Shown here: one piece after another, positions 25,668 to 34,804 of the stretch | How the letters are laid out: every line of letters starts with the position of its first letter | Numbering within the stretch: position 1 is the stretch's first letter | NCBI GenBank assembly: GCA_947382645.1 | Contig: CANDAE010000018.1 | Location: forward strand, 9,432-73,431 | Direction: 5' to 3' | From: Suilimivivens sp009774465 | GTDB taxonomy: Bacteria; Bacillota; Clostridia; Lachnospirales; Lachnospiraceae | Length of the DNA stretch: 64,000 nucleotides | Program-made: the position numbers and the translations under genes | Notes under the pieces: generated by a model | What the model was told of the DNA's origin: nothing | Databases searched by the model: none | What the model saw: the letters and a program-made list of their open reading frames with translations, nothing else

Positions 25668-26843
25668 TTAATCCTGTTTTTCTTCCCGGAGCCTGGCAAT
25701 AAATGCCTTAATTTTATCCAGGGCAACTTTAAGATTTTCCAGAGAATAGGCATAGGAAATTCTAAGGAAACCTTCACCACAGTCACCAAATGCGGTTCCC
25801 GGAACTACTGCCACCTTTTCTTCCTTTAAGAGCCTGCCTGCAAACTCTTCACTGGTCATGCCAAATTCTCTGATACATGGGAAAACATAAAATGCTCCAT
25901 AAGGTTCAAAACAGGTAAGCCCCATTTCCTTAAACGCATGCATGAGAAATCTTCTTCTCTGGTTATAGGACTCCCGCATCATTGCCACATCATCATCTCC
26001 ATTTTTCAGAGCTTCTACAGCGGCATACTGACTGGTAGTGGGCGCACACATAATGGCAAACTGATGAATTTTAAGCATCTGCTCCATAATTTCCCTGGGA
26101 GCACACGCATATCCAAGACGCCATCCTGTCATTGCATATGCCTTGGAAAATCCATTAATTAAAACGCATCTCTCCTGCATTCCCGGAAGACTTGCAATAG
26201 AAACATGTTTATTTTTGTATGTAAGCTCTGCATAAATTTCATCTGAAATTATAAAGATATCCTTTTCCCGAATTACCTCTGCAATTTCCTCCAGGTCTTC
26301 TCTTTCCATAATTGCCCCTGTAGGATTATTGGGGAAAGGCAGAATTAATACCTTTGTTTTATCTGTAATGGCATTTAAAAGCTCATCGGCAGTTAATCTA
26401 AATTCATTTTCTTCCTTTAACTCAATAATCACCGGAACCGCACCTGCAAGAATTGCGCAGGGTTCATAGGAAACATAACTTGGCTGGGGAATCAACACTT
26501 CTTCCCCCGGATTGATCATAGCGCGAAGTGCGATATCAATTGCTTCCGATCCGCCTACCGTCACGATCACTTCATGGCCTGCATCATAAGTGATGTCCTG
26601 GGTTCTTTGTATGTACTTTACAATTTCTTCCTTAAGCTCCTTTAGTCCTGCATTGGAGGTATAAAAGGTTCTCCCTTTTTCAAGAGAATAGATTCCTTCA
26701 TCTCTGATATGCCAGGGAGTGTCAAAATCAGGCTCTCCCACCCCCAGAGAAATTGCATCCTCCATCTCACTTACAATATCAAAAAATTTACGGATGCCTG
26801 ATGGTTTTATCCTCACGATTGTATCTGACAGGGGATTTCTCAT
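25668..26843 (-). CDS. alaT: Alanine-type aminotransferase (AlaT/YugH-like)
   Basis: A 391-residue fold-type I PLP aminotransferase. It has the N-terminal ISLGVGEPDFDTP, the NNPTGA motif, and the PLP lysine in GFSKAYAMTGWRLGY near residue 235, with the C-terminal substrate Arg in FLRISYA. Its sequence closely resembles Bacillus AlaT (YugH), which makes alanine from pyruvate and glutamate. It overlaps by four bases (ATGA) with the Lrp-type alaR gene upstream, as the Bacillus pair does, so alanine-responsive control is likely. Confidence 0.88.
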   Translation of the reverse strand: MRNPLSDTIVRIKPSGIRKFFDIVSEMEDAISLGVGEPDFDTPWHIRDEGIYSLEKGRTFYTSNAGLKELKEEIVKYIQRTQDITYDAGHEVIVTVGGSEAIDIALRAMINPGEEVLIPQPSYVSYEPCAILAGAVPVIIELKEENEFRLTADELLNAITDKTKVLILPFPNNPTGAIMEREDLEEIAEVIREKDIFIISDEIYAELTYKNKHVSIASLPGMQERCVLINGFSKAYAMTGWRLGYACAPREIMEQMLKIHQFAIMCAPTTSQYAAVEALKNGDDDVAMMRESYNQRRRFLMHAFKEMGLTCFEPYGAFYVFPCIREFGMTSEEFAGRLLKEEKVAVVPGTAFGDCGEGFLRISYAYSLENLKVALDKIKAFIARLREEKQD

Positions 26844-27322
26844 GGTGTCACCTTCTCTCTTGTATCTTCATATTTTTTAGTAAGGATTGTGCCATGATCT
26901 TTGTATTTTTTTAAAATGAAATGCGTAGCTGTACTTAAAACACCCTCCAGTGTGGATAACTTATCTGACACAAAATTTGAAACAGATTTTAATGATTTGC
27001 CCTCCAGAGTAACTAAAAGATCGTATCCTCCGGAAATCAGATATACGCTGTTTACCTCAGGATACTTGTAAATCCTTTCAGCTATATTATCATATCCCTG
27101 TCCTCTCTGAGGGGTAATGCGAACCTCAATCAGCGCGGTTACTTTTTCTATGGATGTCTTTTCCCAGTCGATCATTGTATGATAACCGCAGATAATTCCT
27201 TCTTCCTCCATTGCTTTTAATTCGTTGGCAATGTCAATTTCCTCTGCTCCTAAAATAACTGCCAGCTCCTTAATATTGATTCGGCTGTTTTTTTCTATTA
27301 TTGCTAAAACCTGTTCTCTCAT
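26840..27322 (-). CDS. alaR: Lrp/AsnC-family regulator (AlaR/YugG-like)
   Basis: A 160-residue regulator with an N-terminal winged helix-turn-helix (INIKELAVILGAEEIDI) and a C-terminal RAM ligand-binding domain (ALIEVRITPQRGQGYDNIAERI...FVSDKLSTLEGVLSTATHFILKKYK). It matches Bacillus YugG/AlaR along its length. Start at 27322 is set by GGAGG five bases upstream; the frame to 27334 would start inside that ribosome site. It is immediately upstream of alaT, which it probably activates or represses in response to alanine. Confidence 0.87.
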   Translation of the reverse strand: MREQVLAIIEKNSRINIKELAVILGAEEIDIANELKAMEEEGIICGYHTMIDWEKTSIEKVTALIEVRITPQRGQGYDNIAERIYKYPEVNSVYLISGGYDLLVTLEGKSLKSVSNFVSDKLSTLEGVLSTATHFILKKYKDHGTILTKKYEDTREKVTP

Positions 27323-27334
27323 ATGATCCTCCAT

Positions 27335-28387
27335 TTAAAAAAATAATATTTTATGTATTTCATCCGGCACCGGCGGCTCTAAATACCTGATTTCCTCCTG
27401 ATTGACAATGATTTTATCATTTCCATCATTTGTGCTGCCGATTAGCGACGCATTAATTCCCTCATTTTCCAGATTTTCCACCAGACGCTTTCCATCCCTG
27501 GAGAGCATAATCAGCATCCCGCCTGATAAAAGTTCATAGGGATTTAAATTATAAAACTCACAGACCTCAATGGTTTCCTGCCTCACCGGAATTTTTTTTA
27601 AATCCACACAAAGTCCAACGCCTAATTTACGGGATATTTCCCACAATGCACCAAAAATTCCTCCGTTTCTTACATCATGCATTGCATAAACGCCGGACTT
27701 AAGGGCGGTTGCCGCCTCCGAAGCAATCGACAGATAATTTCTGTGCTCTTTTGCCATCCTGACCAGCGAAGGGGGATACCTTTTTAAAAGCTCCGTTTCC
27801 TTTTCTCTGGCTATGATAGACGTACCTTCCATCCCAATCCACTTGCTTACCACAATGTCCAGTCCTGCCGGTGGGCATTCACTGTTATTTATTTCACCTG
27901 CCAATTTTCCCTTTTCCGCATCCATCAGCACTGCATTTTTCTGGTACACTCCCACAACGGTTGCTGTAACCACCGGCCGCCTGACGCTCCGGCTTACCTC
28001 TGTATGTCCTCCCACAACCTGAATCTTTAACTTCCGGCAGCAATGAAATGCCTGCTCCATAAGCTCCTTAAGCAGTGTTTCTTCTGCTCCTTCCGGAAGT
28101 GTAACTGCCAAAGTAACTGCCCAAGCCTCCGCTCCGGCGGCTGCCAGATTGTTGGCGGCTGCCATTACTGCCAAAAAAGCGGCATCAGATACGCCAAGCG
28201 CAATTGTCTGGGTGGAAACTGCCATCACACTGCTTTCATCTTCCTTACTGTCATCACATTCTTTCCATGACAAAAAGGCGCAGTCCTCTCCTACGCCTGC
28301 ACCTTTTATTACTTCACTATGAACTTTTTCTATCCCTTTTAACACCGAACGTTTTAAAATACTTTCGGATATTTTTCCTGTTTTCAT
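27335..28387 (-). CDS. AIR synthase-related protein (PurM/HypE-like fold)
   Basis: A 350-residue cytoplasmic protein of the PurM/ThiL/HypE superfamily. The ATP-binding N-terminal part reads ISESILKRSVLKGI...GAGVGEDCAFL, the middle has VVGGHTEVSRSVRRPVVTATVVG (family core motif), and the C-terminal part DVRNGGIFGALWEISRKLGVG. These proteins bind ATP at a dimer interface; no hydrogenase or purine genes are nearby, so the substrate cannot be assigned. It lies 12 bases upstream of alaR and is probably cotranscribed. Confidence 0.8.
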   Translation of the reverse strand: MKTGKISESILKRSVLKGIEKVHSEVIKGAGVGEDCAFLSWKECDDSKEDESSVMAVSTQTIALGVSDAAFLAVMAAANNLAAAGAEAWAVTLAVTLPEGAEETLLKELMEQAFHCCRKLKIQVVGGHTEVSRSVRRPVVTATVVGVYQKNAVLMDAEKGKLAGEINNSECPPAGLDIVVSKWIGMEGTSIIAREKETELLKRYPPSLVRMAKEHRNYLSIASEAATALKSGVYAMHDVRNGGIFGALWEISRKLGVGLCVDLKKIPVRQETIEVCEFYNLNPYELLSGGMLIMLSRDGKRLVENLENEGINASLIGSTNDGNDKIIVNQEEIRYLEPPVPDEIHKILFF

Positions 28388-28491
28388 AGCTGCCCTGTCC
28401 CTCTTCTACGCAATATCAGTCTGCATTATCCACGCAGCCTTGGAGAAACACTTTAATCAGAGTTTGCTCAGAAAAAAGGCGGCTGAATAAC

Positions 28492-30021
28492 TTACTGTGC
28501 CGGTGCTGCTTCCGCCGGTGGTGCTGCTCCTTCAGCAGGCGGCGCGGCCGGTGCTTCGGCTGCAGGAGGCGCGGCGGCTGCGGCAAGGGCTGCCACAACA
28601 TTCTTTACATGATCAATATTATTGGTAGCTACGGCTGCCATAATCTCATTATATGCATTGGGATCATCCGTTGCAATGCCTACAGTTGCCGTTCTTGGCG
28701 TTACCTGATAGGAACTTGAATTTACCTGTTCACGGCTGACTTCCACCCCATTTTCGGTCACAATTTTCCATAAATTTGCTCTATAACCGATATGTGCGGA
28801 CTGCACGGAAATGGAACCCACCGGCAGGGAAGCATTTGTATATATCACTTCCGAATCCGGATAAGTTTTACTTATCACTTCGCTTTCATAGCGCACCTGG
28901 TGGGTGCTCTGCCTTGTTTCTACTCCATAGATTGTAAAACAGATCTGTTTATCATCTGTAGTACTGCCCTCAATGTAAATAGGCGATTCCGTGTTATTTA
29001 CGAATTTAAAATCCTTTCCGGAAGATTCAGCAATCGCCGCATCGGCCGAAGGATCCACATAGGTTACGATCATGGAATGATTATGTCTTTCCGTAACCTC
29101 CAGCTCTGACAAAAGCACTGCATTATAAAGGGTGGTGGAAACCTGACAGATGCCTCCGCCCAAACTGTCCACTACCTGTCCGTTTAAATAAGAGCCGGCC
29201 ATGTAATATCCATTGGCCTGTGAAAAGGGAGATACCGCTTCATAAGTGGAAAACTCGTCTCCCGGATAAAGTGTTGTCCCGTTAATCAGTTCAGCCCCGT
29301 TTCTTACGTTTGCACTTCGGGATGGGCCTGAAGTTTTAAAGCTGGTAGTAAAGGTACCAAGCACATCCTTTACTTTTCCGAGTTCTTCCTCGCTGCCTCT
29401 GGCTTCTTTCACTGTAACTGCCAGTTCAATGGAAGCATCCTCTCTGTTCCAGCTATTATTTAAATATTCCTGAATGGCCTGTAGGGAAGCTGCTTCATCC
29501 ACTACCTCCCCTGTCTGCCCCGGAATAATAACAAAGCTGTCATTTTCTCTGGTAAGCGTTGCGTCCGCCGCTTCCATATTGTAAGCTGCACACTGCTCCC
29601 TTATAATGGTTTTCACCAGTTCCTGGTCAATTCCAAATTCCAGTTTATATACTTTATTCTGGTATTGAAGATCCTTTGCAGTCTTGTAACGCTGTACCAC
29701 ATTGCCTGTCTGTCCAATGTTTACCGCTTCATTTATAATCTCCTGATTACTCCAATAAAGGCCAAGATCAGAGGCCTTGACCTGTACCTCATTTCCGCCA
29801 ACTGCAATCAATGTGATCATCTTGTCTGAAAGACCATTCACATAATTCTCTACCAGAGATTTTGCTTCGCTTTCTGTCTTTCCCTCCAAAGACATTTCTT
29901 CCACATAAACTCCGGTTAATATTCTGTTTTCTTCTTCCTGCGCCCTTGCCTGAATACCTGGAATAACCGCTGTCATCAGCATTAATCCGGCGCAGATCAC
30001 ACCCTTAATTAATTTTTTCAT
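28492..30021 (-). CDS. VanW family secreted/cell-wall protein (YoaR-like)
   Basis: A 509-residue exported protein. It has a signal peptide (MKKLIKGVICAGLMLMTAV...ARAQ), a peptidoglycan-binding type 4 region (about 35-220), and the VanW domain with TFTTSFKTSGPSRSANVRNGAELI, PGDEFSTYEAVSPF and LGGGICQVSTTLYNAVL near 235-310. The C-terminus is a 60-residue Ala/Pro/Glu low-complexity tail. VanW proteins are linked to cell-wall metabolism, but the activity is unknown. ATG at 30021 preferred over an upstream TTG. A 36-residue membrane peptide gene lies just upstream. Confidence 0.88.
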   Translation of the reverse strand: MKKLIKGVICAGLMLMTAVIPGIQARAQEEENRILTGVYVEEMSLEGKTESEAKSLVENYVNGLSDKMITLIAVGGNEVQVKASDLGLYWSNQEIINEAVNIGQTGNVVQRYKTAKDLQYQNKVYKLEFGIDQELVKTIIREQCAAYNMEAADATLTRENDSFVIIPGQTGEVVDEAASLQAIQEYLNNSWNREDASIELAVTVKEARGSEEELGKVKDVLGTFTTSFKTSGPSRSANVRNGAELINGTTLYPGDEFSTYEAVSPFSQANGYYMAGSYLNGQVVDSLGGGICQVSTTLYNAVLLSELEVTERHNHSMIVTYVDPSADAAIAESSGKDFKFVNNTESPIYIEGSTTDDKQICFTIYGVETRQSTHQVRYESEVISKTYPDSEVIYTNASLPVGSISVQSAHIGYRANLWKIVTENGVEVSREQVNSSSYQVTPRTATVGIATDDPNAYNEIMAAVATNNIDHVKNVVAALAAAAAPPAAEAPAAPPAEGAAPPAEAAPAQ

Positions 30022-30055
30022 ACTTCCCAAACCTGTTTCTTAAAAATTACTTTTC

Positions 30056-30166
30056 TTAATAGATAAAAGATGCTATAGTTGGAATTATCATAGCAAGTAT
30101 AAGCAATATGATAATAATGGACGAAATTATTTTTTTACTTTTTTTATTATACAGGTTAAACATCAT
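30056..30166 (-). CDS. Small single-span membrane protein (36 aa)
   Basis: A short frame with a good ribosome site: GGAGG lies three bases before the first ATG and six before the second (MMFNLYNKKSKK start). The peptide has a basic N-terminus, then an Ile/Leu-rich span (IISSIIIILLILAMIIPTIASF) that fills most of its length, and ends IY. The family is not identified. It sits 34 bases upstream of the VanW gene on the same strand and overlaps the leader of the divergent TPR-like gene. Confidence 0.65.
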   Translation of the reverse strand: MMFNLYNKKSKKIISSIIIILLILAMIIPTIASFIY

Positions 30167-30205
30167 ACGCCTCCAATGAAATACATCTTTGAAAGGATAT
30201 TATAT

Positions 30206-30814
30206 ATGAAATTCCCGTTTTTTGCAAGTTTTATAGTATTTTGCCTCTGGCTTGGATATGAAATCCACAAAAGCCGCAATAAGGCGGAGCAGGCTTCTAA
30301 CGACTTCTGGGAAAAGGAAGCACAGGCAAACAACACACGAAAAAAATCTCTGGATAATCTTGACTACATTAAAATTCCGTTTGATTCTCTTCCCACAAAC
30401 ACCTGCATGGAAGATCCTGTAATTGTCGAATACTGGGAAACCTTAAAAGTTCTCTCTGAGAACCCTATCGTTAATTTTACAGGAATCAGCAACACGGATT
30501 TAAAGCTTATGTATGGCGCTCCAAATATAGACCTTTTATCCCGATATGATCAAAACTATACCATTTTAGTCCGCACGCTTCAAAAGTTGGCGCAGGCACT
30601 TTATGACAAAGGGTGCCTGACGGAAGCCTGTCAGATTCTTGAATTTGCTGTTTCCATACGCACTGACATAACCGGTTCTTATAAACTGCTGGCTTCTATT
30701 TACCAGCAAAAGGGACAGTCTGAAAAAATCGCCGGCCTGATTCCAATAGCAGAAAGTCTGAATACAAGTCTTTCAAAGCGGATTGTGGCCATGCTGGAAG
30801 AACTGGCGTCATAG
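30206..30814 (+). CDS. Membrane-anchored TPR-like hypothetical protein
   Basis: A 202-residue protein with an N-terminal membrane span (FPFFASFIVFCLWLGYEI) followed by a basic/acidic stretch and a helical cytoplasmic or extracytoplasmic domain. Residues 120-200 resemble TPR helices (LAQALYDKGCLTEACQILEFAV, YKLLASIYQQKGQ). Function unknown. AAAGGA lies seven bases before the ATG at 30206; the ATG at 30176 has no suitable ribosome site on this strand. Convergent with dnaJ. Confidence 0.75.
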   Translation: MKFPFFASFIVFCLWLGYEIHKSRNKAEQASNDFWEKEAQANNTRKKSLDNLDYIKIPFDSLPTNTCMEDPVIVEYWETLKVLSENPIVNFTGISNTDLKLMYGAPNIDLLSRYDQNYTILVRTLQKLAQALYDKGCLTEACQILEFAVSIRTDITGSYKLLASIYQQKGQSEKIAGLIPIAESLNTSLSKRIVAMLEELAS

Positions 30815-30854
30815 CTTATTATCAGTTTATGTACAACTGACAACTTTTATGCCT

Positions 30855-30886
30855 GAAAAAGGAAGGAGCATAATGCGCCCCTTCCT
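30855..30886. terminator. Terminator between dnaJ and the TPR-like gene
   Basis: On the minus strand AGGAAGG-g-GC and GC-t-CCTTCCT pair around a short loop, followed by TTTTTC. It starts just after the dnaJ stop and can serve both convergent genes. Confidence 0.7.
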
Positions 30887-30890
30887 CATT

Positions 30891-32051
30891 TTATTTCCAG
30901 AATTTTTTCTTTTTGGAATCCTTTCCCTCAGGCTTATCTTTCTGCACATTCTGAGCCGCCTTTAAGCTGTCTCCTGTAAGTGCGTCAAACTGCTTTAAAA
31001 GCTCTTTGGCCTCGTGGGATAATCTTTCCGGTGTCTGAACCACCAGCGTCACATAATGGTCGCCGCGAACTTCTTTGTTTCTTAAAGTAGGCACGCCCTT
31101 TCCCTTTAGCCGGACTTTGGTATCCGTCTGTGTTCCGGGTTTCACTTCATAAATAACTTTACCGTCCACTGTATCTACCACCACATCACCGCCTAAAGCA
31201 GCAACTGCATAGGATACCGGAACCGTAGAGTAAATATTATAATCCTGACGTTGGAAAATGGGGTGACGAGCAACAATTACCTCTACTAAAAGATCTCCTC
31301 TTGGACCGCCGTTTGCACCAGGTTCCCCTTTATCCCTGATACGGACGCTCTGCCCATTATCAATACCGGCCGGAATGGACACCTGTATTTTCTTGCGGCT
31401 TGCAATATACCCTGAACCATGACAGTCCCCACACTTTTCCCTGATTACCTTACCTGTACCATTACAATCCGGACAGGTCTGTACATTTCTGACTGTTCCA
31501 AAGAAAGACTGCTGGGTAAATACCACCTGTCCTTTGCCGCCGCACTTCTGACAGGTTTCCGGATTGGTGCCCGGCTTTGCTCCGCTGCCATGACAAGTCT
31601 TACACTCATCCTTAAGTGTAAGTTCAATTTCTTTTTCAACGCCAAAAACAGCCTCTTCAAAGGTAATTCTGACGCTGGTCCTGATATTTGCACCCTTCAT
31701 GGGGCCATTGCTTCCCCGTCCCTTACGTCCGCCACCAAAAAAGTCGCCAAAGATATCACCGAATATGTCGCTGAAATCTGCGGTGTTAAAGTCAAATCCG
31801 CCAAATCCGCCGCTGCCGCCTTCAAAAGCAGCATGACCAAACTGATCATACTGTCTTTTCTTTTCCGGATCACTTAAAATAGCATAAGCCTCTGAAGCTT
31901 CTTTGAACTTTTTCTCAGCCTCTGCATTCCCCGGATTCATGTCAGGGTGATATTTCTTGGCCAGTGCCCTGTATGCTTTTTTAATGGCGGCATCATCCGC
32001 GTTCTTATCTATTCCAAGGACTTCATAATAGTCACGTTTTTGTTCTGCCAT
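30891..32051 (-). CDS. dnaJ: Chaperone protein DnaJ
   Basis: Hsp40 co-chaperone that delivers clients to DnaK and stimulates its ATPase. The 386-residue type I DnaJ has the J domain (DYYEVLGI... with KKYHPDMN), a Gly/Phe-rich linker (GGSGGFGGFDF), four CxxCxGxG zinc repeats (CKTCHGSGA, CQKCGGKGQ, CPDCNGTGK, CGDCHGSGY) and the client-binding C-terminal domains. ATG at 32051 with GGAGG upstream; a longer frame to 32159 would cross two hairpins. Last gene of the hrcA operon. Confidence 0.97.
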   Translation of the reverse strand: MAEQKRDYYEVLGIDKNADDAAIKKAYRALAKKYHPDMNPGNAEAEKKFKEASEAYAILSDPEKKRQYDQFGHAAFEGGSGGFGGFDFNTADFSDIFGDIFGDFFGGGRKGRGSNGPMKGANIRTSVRITFEEAVFGVEKEIELTLKDECKTCHGSGAKPGTNPETCQKCGGKGQVVFTQQSFFGTVRNVQTCPDCNGTGKVIREKCGDCHGSGYIASRKKIQVSIPAGIDNGQSVRIRDKGEPGANGGPRGDLLVEVIVARHPIFQRQDYNIYSTVPVSYAVAALGGDVVVDTVDGKVIYEVKPGTQTDTKVRLKGKGVPTLRNKEVRGDHYVTLVVQTPERLSHEAKELLKQFDALTGDSLKAAQNVQKDKPEGKDSKKKKFWK

Positions 32052-32097
32052 TTTTTCCTCCACGCCGGAGCTGTTTTTTGCGAAGGCATGCGATATT

Positions 32098-32122
32098 GAG
32101 TTTGTGGCTCCGGCACAAACTC
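32098..32122 (-). repeat. Hairpin in the dnaK-dnaJ spacer (dnaJ proximal)
   Basis: GAGTTTGTG and CACAAACTC form a perfect 9-bp stem around a seven-base loop, 46 bases upstream of the dnaJ start. Confidence 0.6.
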
Positions 32123-32124
32123 GT

Positions 32125-32161
32125 GGTTGAAAAATCAGCACATCAGTGTGATTTTTCAACC
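32125..32161 (-). repeat. 13-bp hairpin in the dnaK-dnaJ spacer
   Basis: GGTTGAAAAATCA and TGATTTTTCAACC are perfectly complementary around an 11-base loop. It has no U-run after it and lies directly beside a second hairpin, so RNA processing or stability control is more likely than termination. Confidence 0.6.
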
Positions 32162-32171
32162 TTAACCTCCC

Positions 32172-32200
32172 AAAAGGAATGGCTCTTTATGAGCCATTCC
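32172..32200 (-). terminator. Hairpin with U-run after dnaK
   Basis: On the minus strand GGAATGGCTC, loop ATAAA, GAGCCATTCC, then TTTTGGG: a perfect 10-bp stem 27 bases after the dnaK stop. Probably a partial terminator that lowers dnaJ relative to dnaK. Confidence 0.7.
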
Positions 32201-32226
32201 TCTGCGGCATTTCCTCTGCACTATTT

Positions 32227-34101
32227 TTAAACTTCTCTATAATCTCCGTCAACTACATCATCTGCCGCTCCTGCATCCGCACTGCCCATATCAGGGCCTG
32301 CACCTGCACCCATGTCAGGACCTGCACCGCCTGCCTGCTGCATGTTTTCATACATCTTGGTAAACAGCGCCTGTGCACTTGTGGTAAGTTTCTCCTTTGC
32401 TGCCTTAAGTGCGTCCAGATCAGAGTCAGACATTTCCTGATCTTTGGTTCTTTCCAGAATGTCTTTTACTGCCTGCATATCAGCTTCTACCGCAGACTTT
32501 TCGGAAGCATCAATCTTATCTCCTACTTCATTTAAAGCTTTTTCTGTCTGGAATACAAAGGAATCAGCTTCATTTCTGGCATCAATTGCTTCTTTTCTCT
32601 TCTTATCCTGTGCTTCAAATTCAGCAGCTTCCTTTACAGCCTTATCAATCTCATCATCAGACATATTGGAGCTTGCTGTAATGGTAATATGCTGTTCCTT
32701 GCCGGTGCCCAGGTCTTTAGCGGATACATTAACAATACCGTTTGCATCTATATCAAAAGTAACTTCAATCTGAGGCACCCCGCGCATTGCCGGAGGAATT
32801 CCATCCAGTCTGAACTGTCCGAGAGACTTGTTGTCTCTTGCAAACTGTCTTTCACCCTGTAATACGTTGATGTCAACTGCTGTCTGATTATCTGCTGCTG
32901 TTGAGAAGATCTGGCTCTTCTTTGTAGGGATTGTTGTATTTCTTTCAATCAGTCTGGTTGCAATACCACCCATTGTCTCAATAGAAAGAGAAAGGGGAGT
33001 AACATCCAGAAGAAGGATCTCACCTGCGCCTGCGTCGCCCGCTAATTTACCACCCTGGATGGAAGCGCCTAGCGCTACACATTCATCAGGGTTAAGGCTC
33101 TTGCTGGGCTCATGTCCTGTGAGCTGTTTTACCTTATCCTGTACAGCAGGAATACGTGTGGAGCCGCCTACCAGTAATACCTGCCCCAGATCGGAATTTG
33201 TAAGTCCTGCATCCTTCATGGCGTTCTGAACAGGGATTGCTGTTCTCTCCACCAGATCATGTGTCAGTTCATCAAATTTTGCTCTGGAAAGGTTCATATC
33301 AAAATGCTTGGGACCTTCTGCCGTGGCTGTGATGAAAGGAAGGTTGATGTTTGTTGTTGTAGCTGAAGACAATTCTTTCTTTGCCTTTTCTGCTGCTTCT
33401 TTTAATCTTTGAAGAGCCATCTTATCATTGGATAAGTCAACGCCTTCTGCCTTCTTAAACTCCTCAATCATCCACTGTGTAAGCTTATTGTCAAAATCAT
33501 CACCGCCAAGGTGTGTATCACCATTGGTTGCCAGAACTTCAATTACACCGTCACCAATTTCAATAATGGAAACGTCAAAGGTACCGCCGCCTAAGTCATA
33601 TACCATGATCTTCTGTTCTTTTTCATTGTCAAGTCCATAAGCAAGGGCTGCTGCTGTAGGCTCATTAATAATACGTTTTACGTCAAGGCCCGCAATCTTT
33701 CCTGCATCCTTGGTAGCCTGACGCTGTGCGTCGTTAAAGTATGCCGGGACGGTAATAACAGCCTCAGTTACCTTTTCTCCCAAATAGCTTTCAGCATCTG
33801 CTTTCAGCTTTTGAAGGATCATTGCAGAAATCTGCTGGGGAGAGTATTTTTTCTCATCAATGGTGCGGCCTCTGTCTGTACCCATATCTCTCTTAATGGA
33901 TGAAATGGTCTTTTCCGCGTTGGTTACTGCCTGACGCTTTGCAGGTTCACCGATTAATCTCTCTCCTGTTTTTGTAAATGCCACTACGGAAGGTGTTGTT
34001 CTTGCTCCTTCTGCGTTTGCAATGACAGTGGGCTTTCCACCTTCCATAACTGCTACACAACTGTTTGTTGTACCTAAGTCAATACCAATTATCTTACTCA
34101 T
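32227..34101 (-). CDS. dnaK: Chaperone protein DnaK (Hsp70)
   Basis: ATP-driven Hsp70 chaperone. The 624-residue protein has the ATPase domain (IIGIDLGTTNSCVAV start, VYDLGGGTFDVSI, LVGGSTRIPAVQ), the linker LLLDVTPLSL, the peptide-binding domain, and a helical lid ending in a Gly/Ala/Asp tail (DVVDGDYREV). AAGGAGGAG precedes the ATG. Controlled by HrcA/CIRCE as part of hrcA-grpE-dnaK-dnaJ, with a hairpin/U-run at the 3' end. Confidence 0.98.
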   Translation of the reverse strand: MSKIIGIDLGTTNSCVAVMEGGKPTVIANAEGARTTPSVVAFTKTGERLIGEPAKRQAVTNAEKTISSIKRDMGTDRGRTIDEKKYSPQQISAMILQKLKADAESYLGEKVTEAVITVPAYFNDAQRQATKDAGKIAGLDVKRIINEPTAAALAYGLDNEKEQKIMVYDLGGGTFDVSIIEIGDGVIEVLATNGDTHLGGDDFDNKLTQWMIEEFKKAEGVDLSNDKMALQRLKEAAEKAKKELSSATTTNINLPFITATAEGPKHFDMNLSRAKFDELTHDLVERTAIPVQNAMKDAGLTNSDLGQVLLVGGSTRIPAVQDKVKQLTGHEPSKSLNPDECVALGASIQGGKLAGDAGAGEILLLDVTPLSLSIETMGGIATRLIERNTTIPTKKSQIFSTAADNQTAVDINVLQGERQFARDNKSLGQFRLDGIPPAMRGVPQIEVTFDIDANGIVNVSAKDLGTGKEQHITITASSNMSDDEIDKAVKEAAEFEAQDKKRKEAIDARNEADSFVFQTEKALNEVGDKIDASEKSAVEADMQAVKDILERTKDQEMSDSDLDALKAAKEKLTTSAQALFTKMYENMQQAGGAGPDMGAGAGPDMGSADAGAADDVVDGDYREV

Positions 34102-34153
34102 AATTATCTCCTCCTTAAATATTTGGCTTGATTTCTATTTTTATTTATCTTAT

Positions 34154-34783
34154 TTAACTTACAACAGCTACCATACTGTGTCTGACTACGCTGTCTCTGT
34201 AGGTATACCCCTTTTGCAGTTCCTGTGCGATTATACCTGATTCGTATTCCTCGCTTTCCACCTGCATCACTGCGTTATGAAAATCAGGATTAAATTCCTC
34301 TCCTATCGCAGGAATGGGCTTTACTTCGATTTTTTCCAGCTCGGTAATAAGCTGTTTATAGATCATTTCCATTCCTTCTACAAAAGGCAGGTTCTTTTCT
34401 TCTTCCGGAACGGTTGCCAGACCTCTTTCAAAATTATCCACAACAGGAAGTATCTTTTCGATAACGCTTTTCGCCCCTGTTTCAAACATTGCTGTCTTTT
34501 CTTTCTCGGAACGCTTTCTAAAGTTATCGAACTCCGCCATCTGACGTTTCACCCGATCTTCCAGTTCATCAATCTTTTCTTTCAGAGCATCCTGCTTCTT
34601 GTCAGCTTTAAATTTCCGTCTGGCTGCTTTTTTTTCTTCCTTTGAATCATTCTCTCCTGCAATCGGCTCTGCAGTTTCCTCCATCTCTTCCTTTTCCGAA
34701 GCAGTTTCTTCTTCCGGAGTATCCTGTATGACTTCCTGCGTATCAATATCTTCCTGCAGCTCTTTCTTTGTTTCTTCGTTCAT
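34154..34783 (-). CDS. grpE: Nucleotide exchange factor GrpE
   Basis: Releases ADP from DnaK. The 209-residue protein has a long acidic N-terminus (EEETASEKEEMEETAEP), a central coiled coil (LKEKIDELEDRVKRQMAEFDNFRKRSEKE) and the C-terminal GrpE beta domain (PEEEKNLPFVEGMEMIYKQL...VMQV, LQKGYTYRDSVVRHSMVAV). ATG at 34783 fits GAAAGGA ten bases upstream; the ATG nine bases earlier is too close. Second gene of the heat-shock operon, 21 bases after hrcA. Confidence 0.95.
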   Translation of the reverse strand: MNEETKKELQEDIDTQEVIQDTPEEETASEKEEMEETAEPIAGENDSKEEKKAARRKFKADKKQDALKEKIDELEDRVKRQMAEFDNFRKRSEKEKTAMFETGAKSVIEKILPVVDNFERGLATVPEEEKNLPFVEGMEMIYKQLITELEKIEVKPIPAIGEEFNPDFHNAVMQVESEEYESGIIAQELQKGYTYRDSVVRHSMVAVVS

Positions 34784-34804
34784 CAGCCTCATTCCTTTCT
34801 ATCT

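Noticed and set aside
28492..28680. A repeat element in the GC-rich Ala/Pro stretch of the VanW gene
   Set aside because: It is a low-complexity coding tail in frame with the VanW protein, not an independent DNA repeat.
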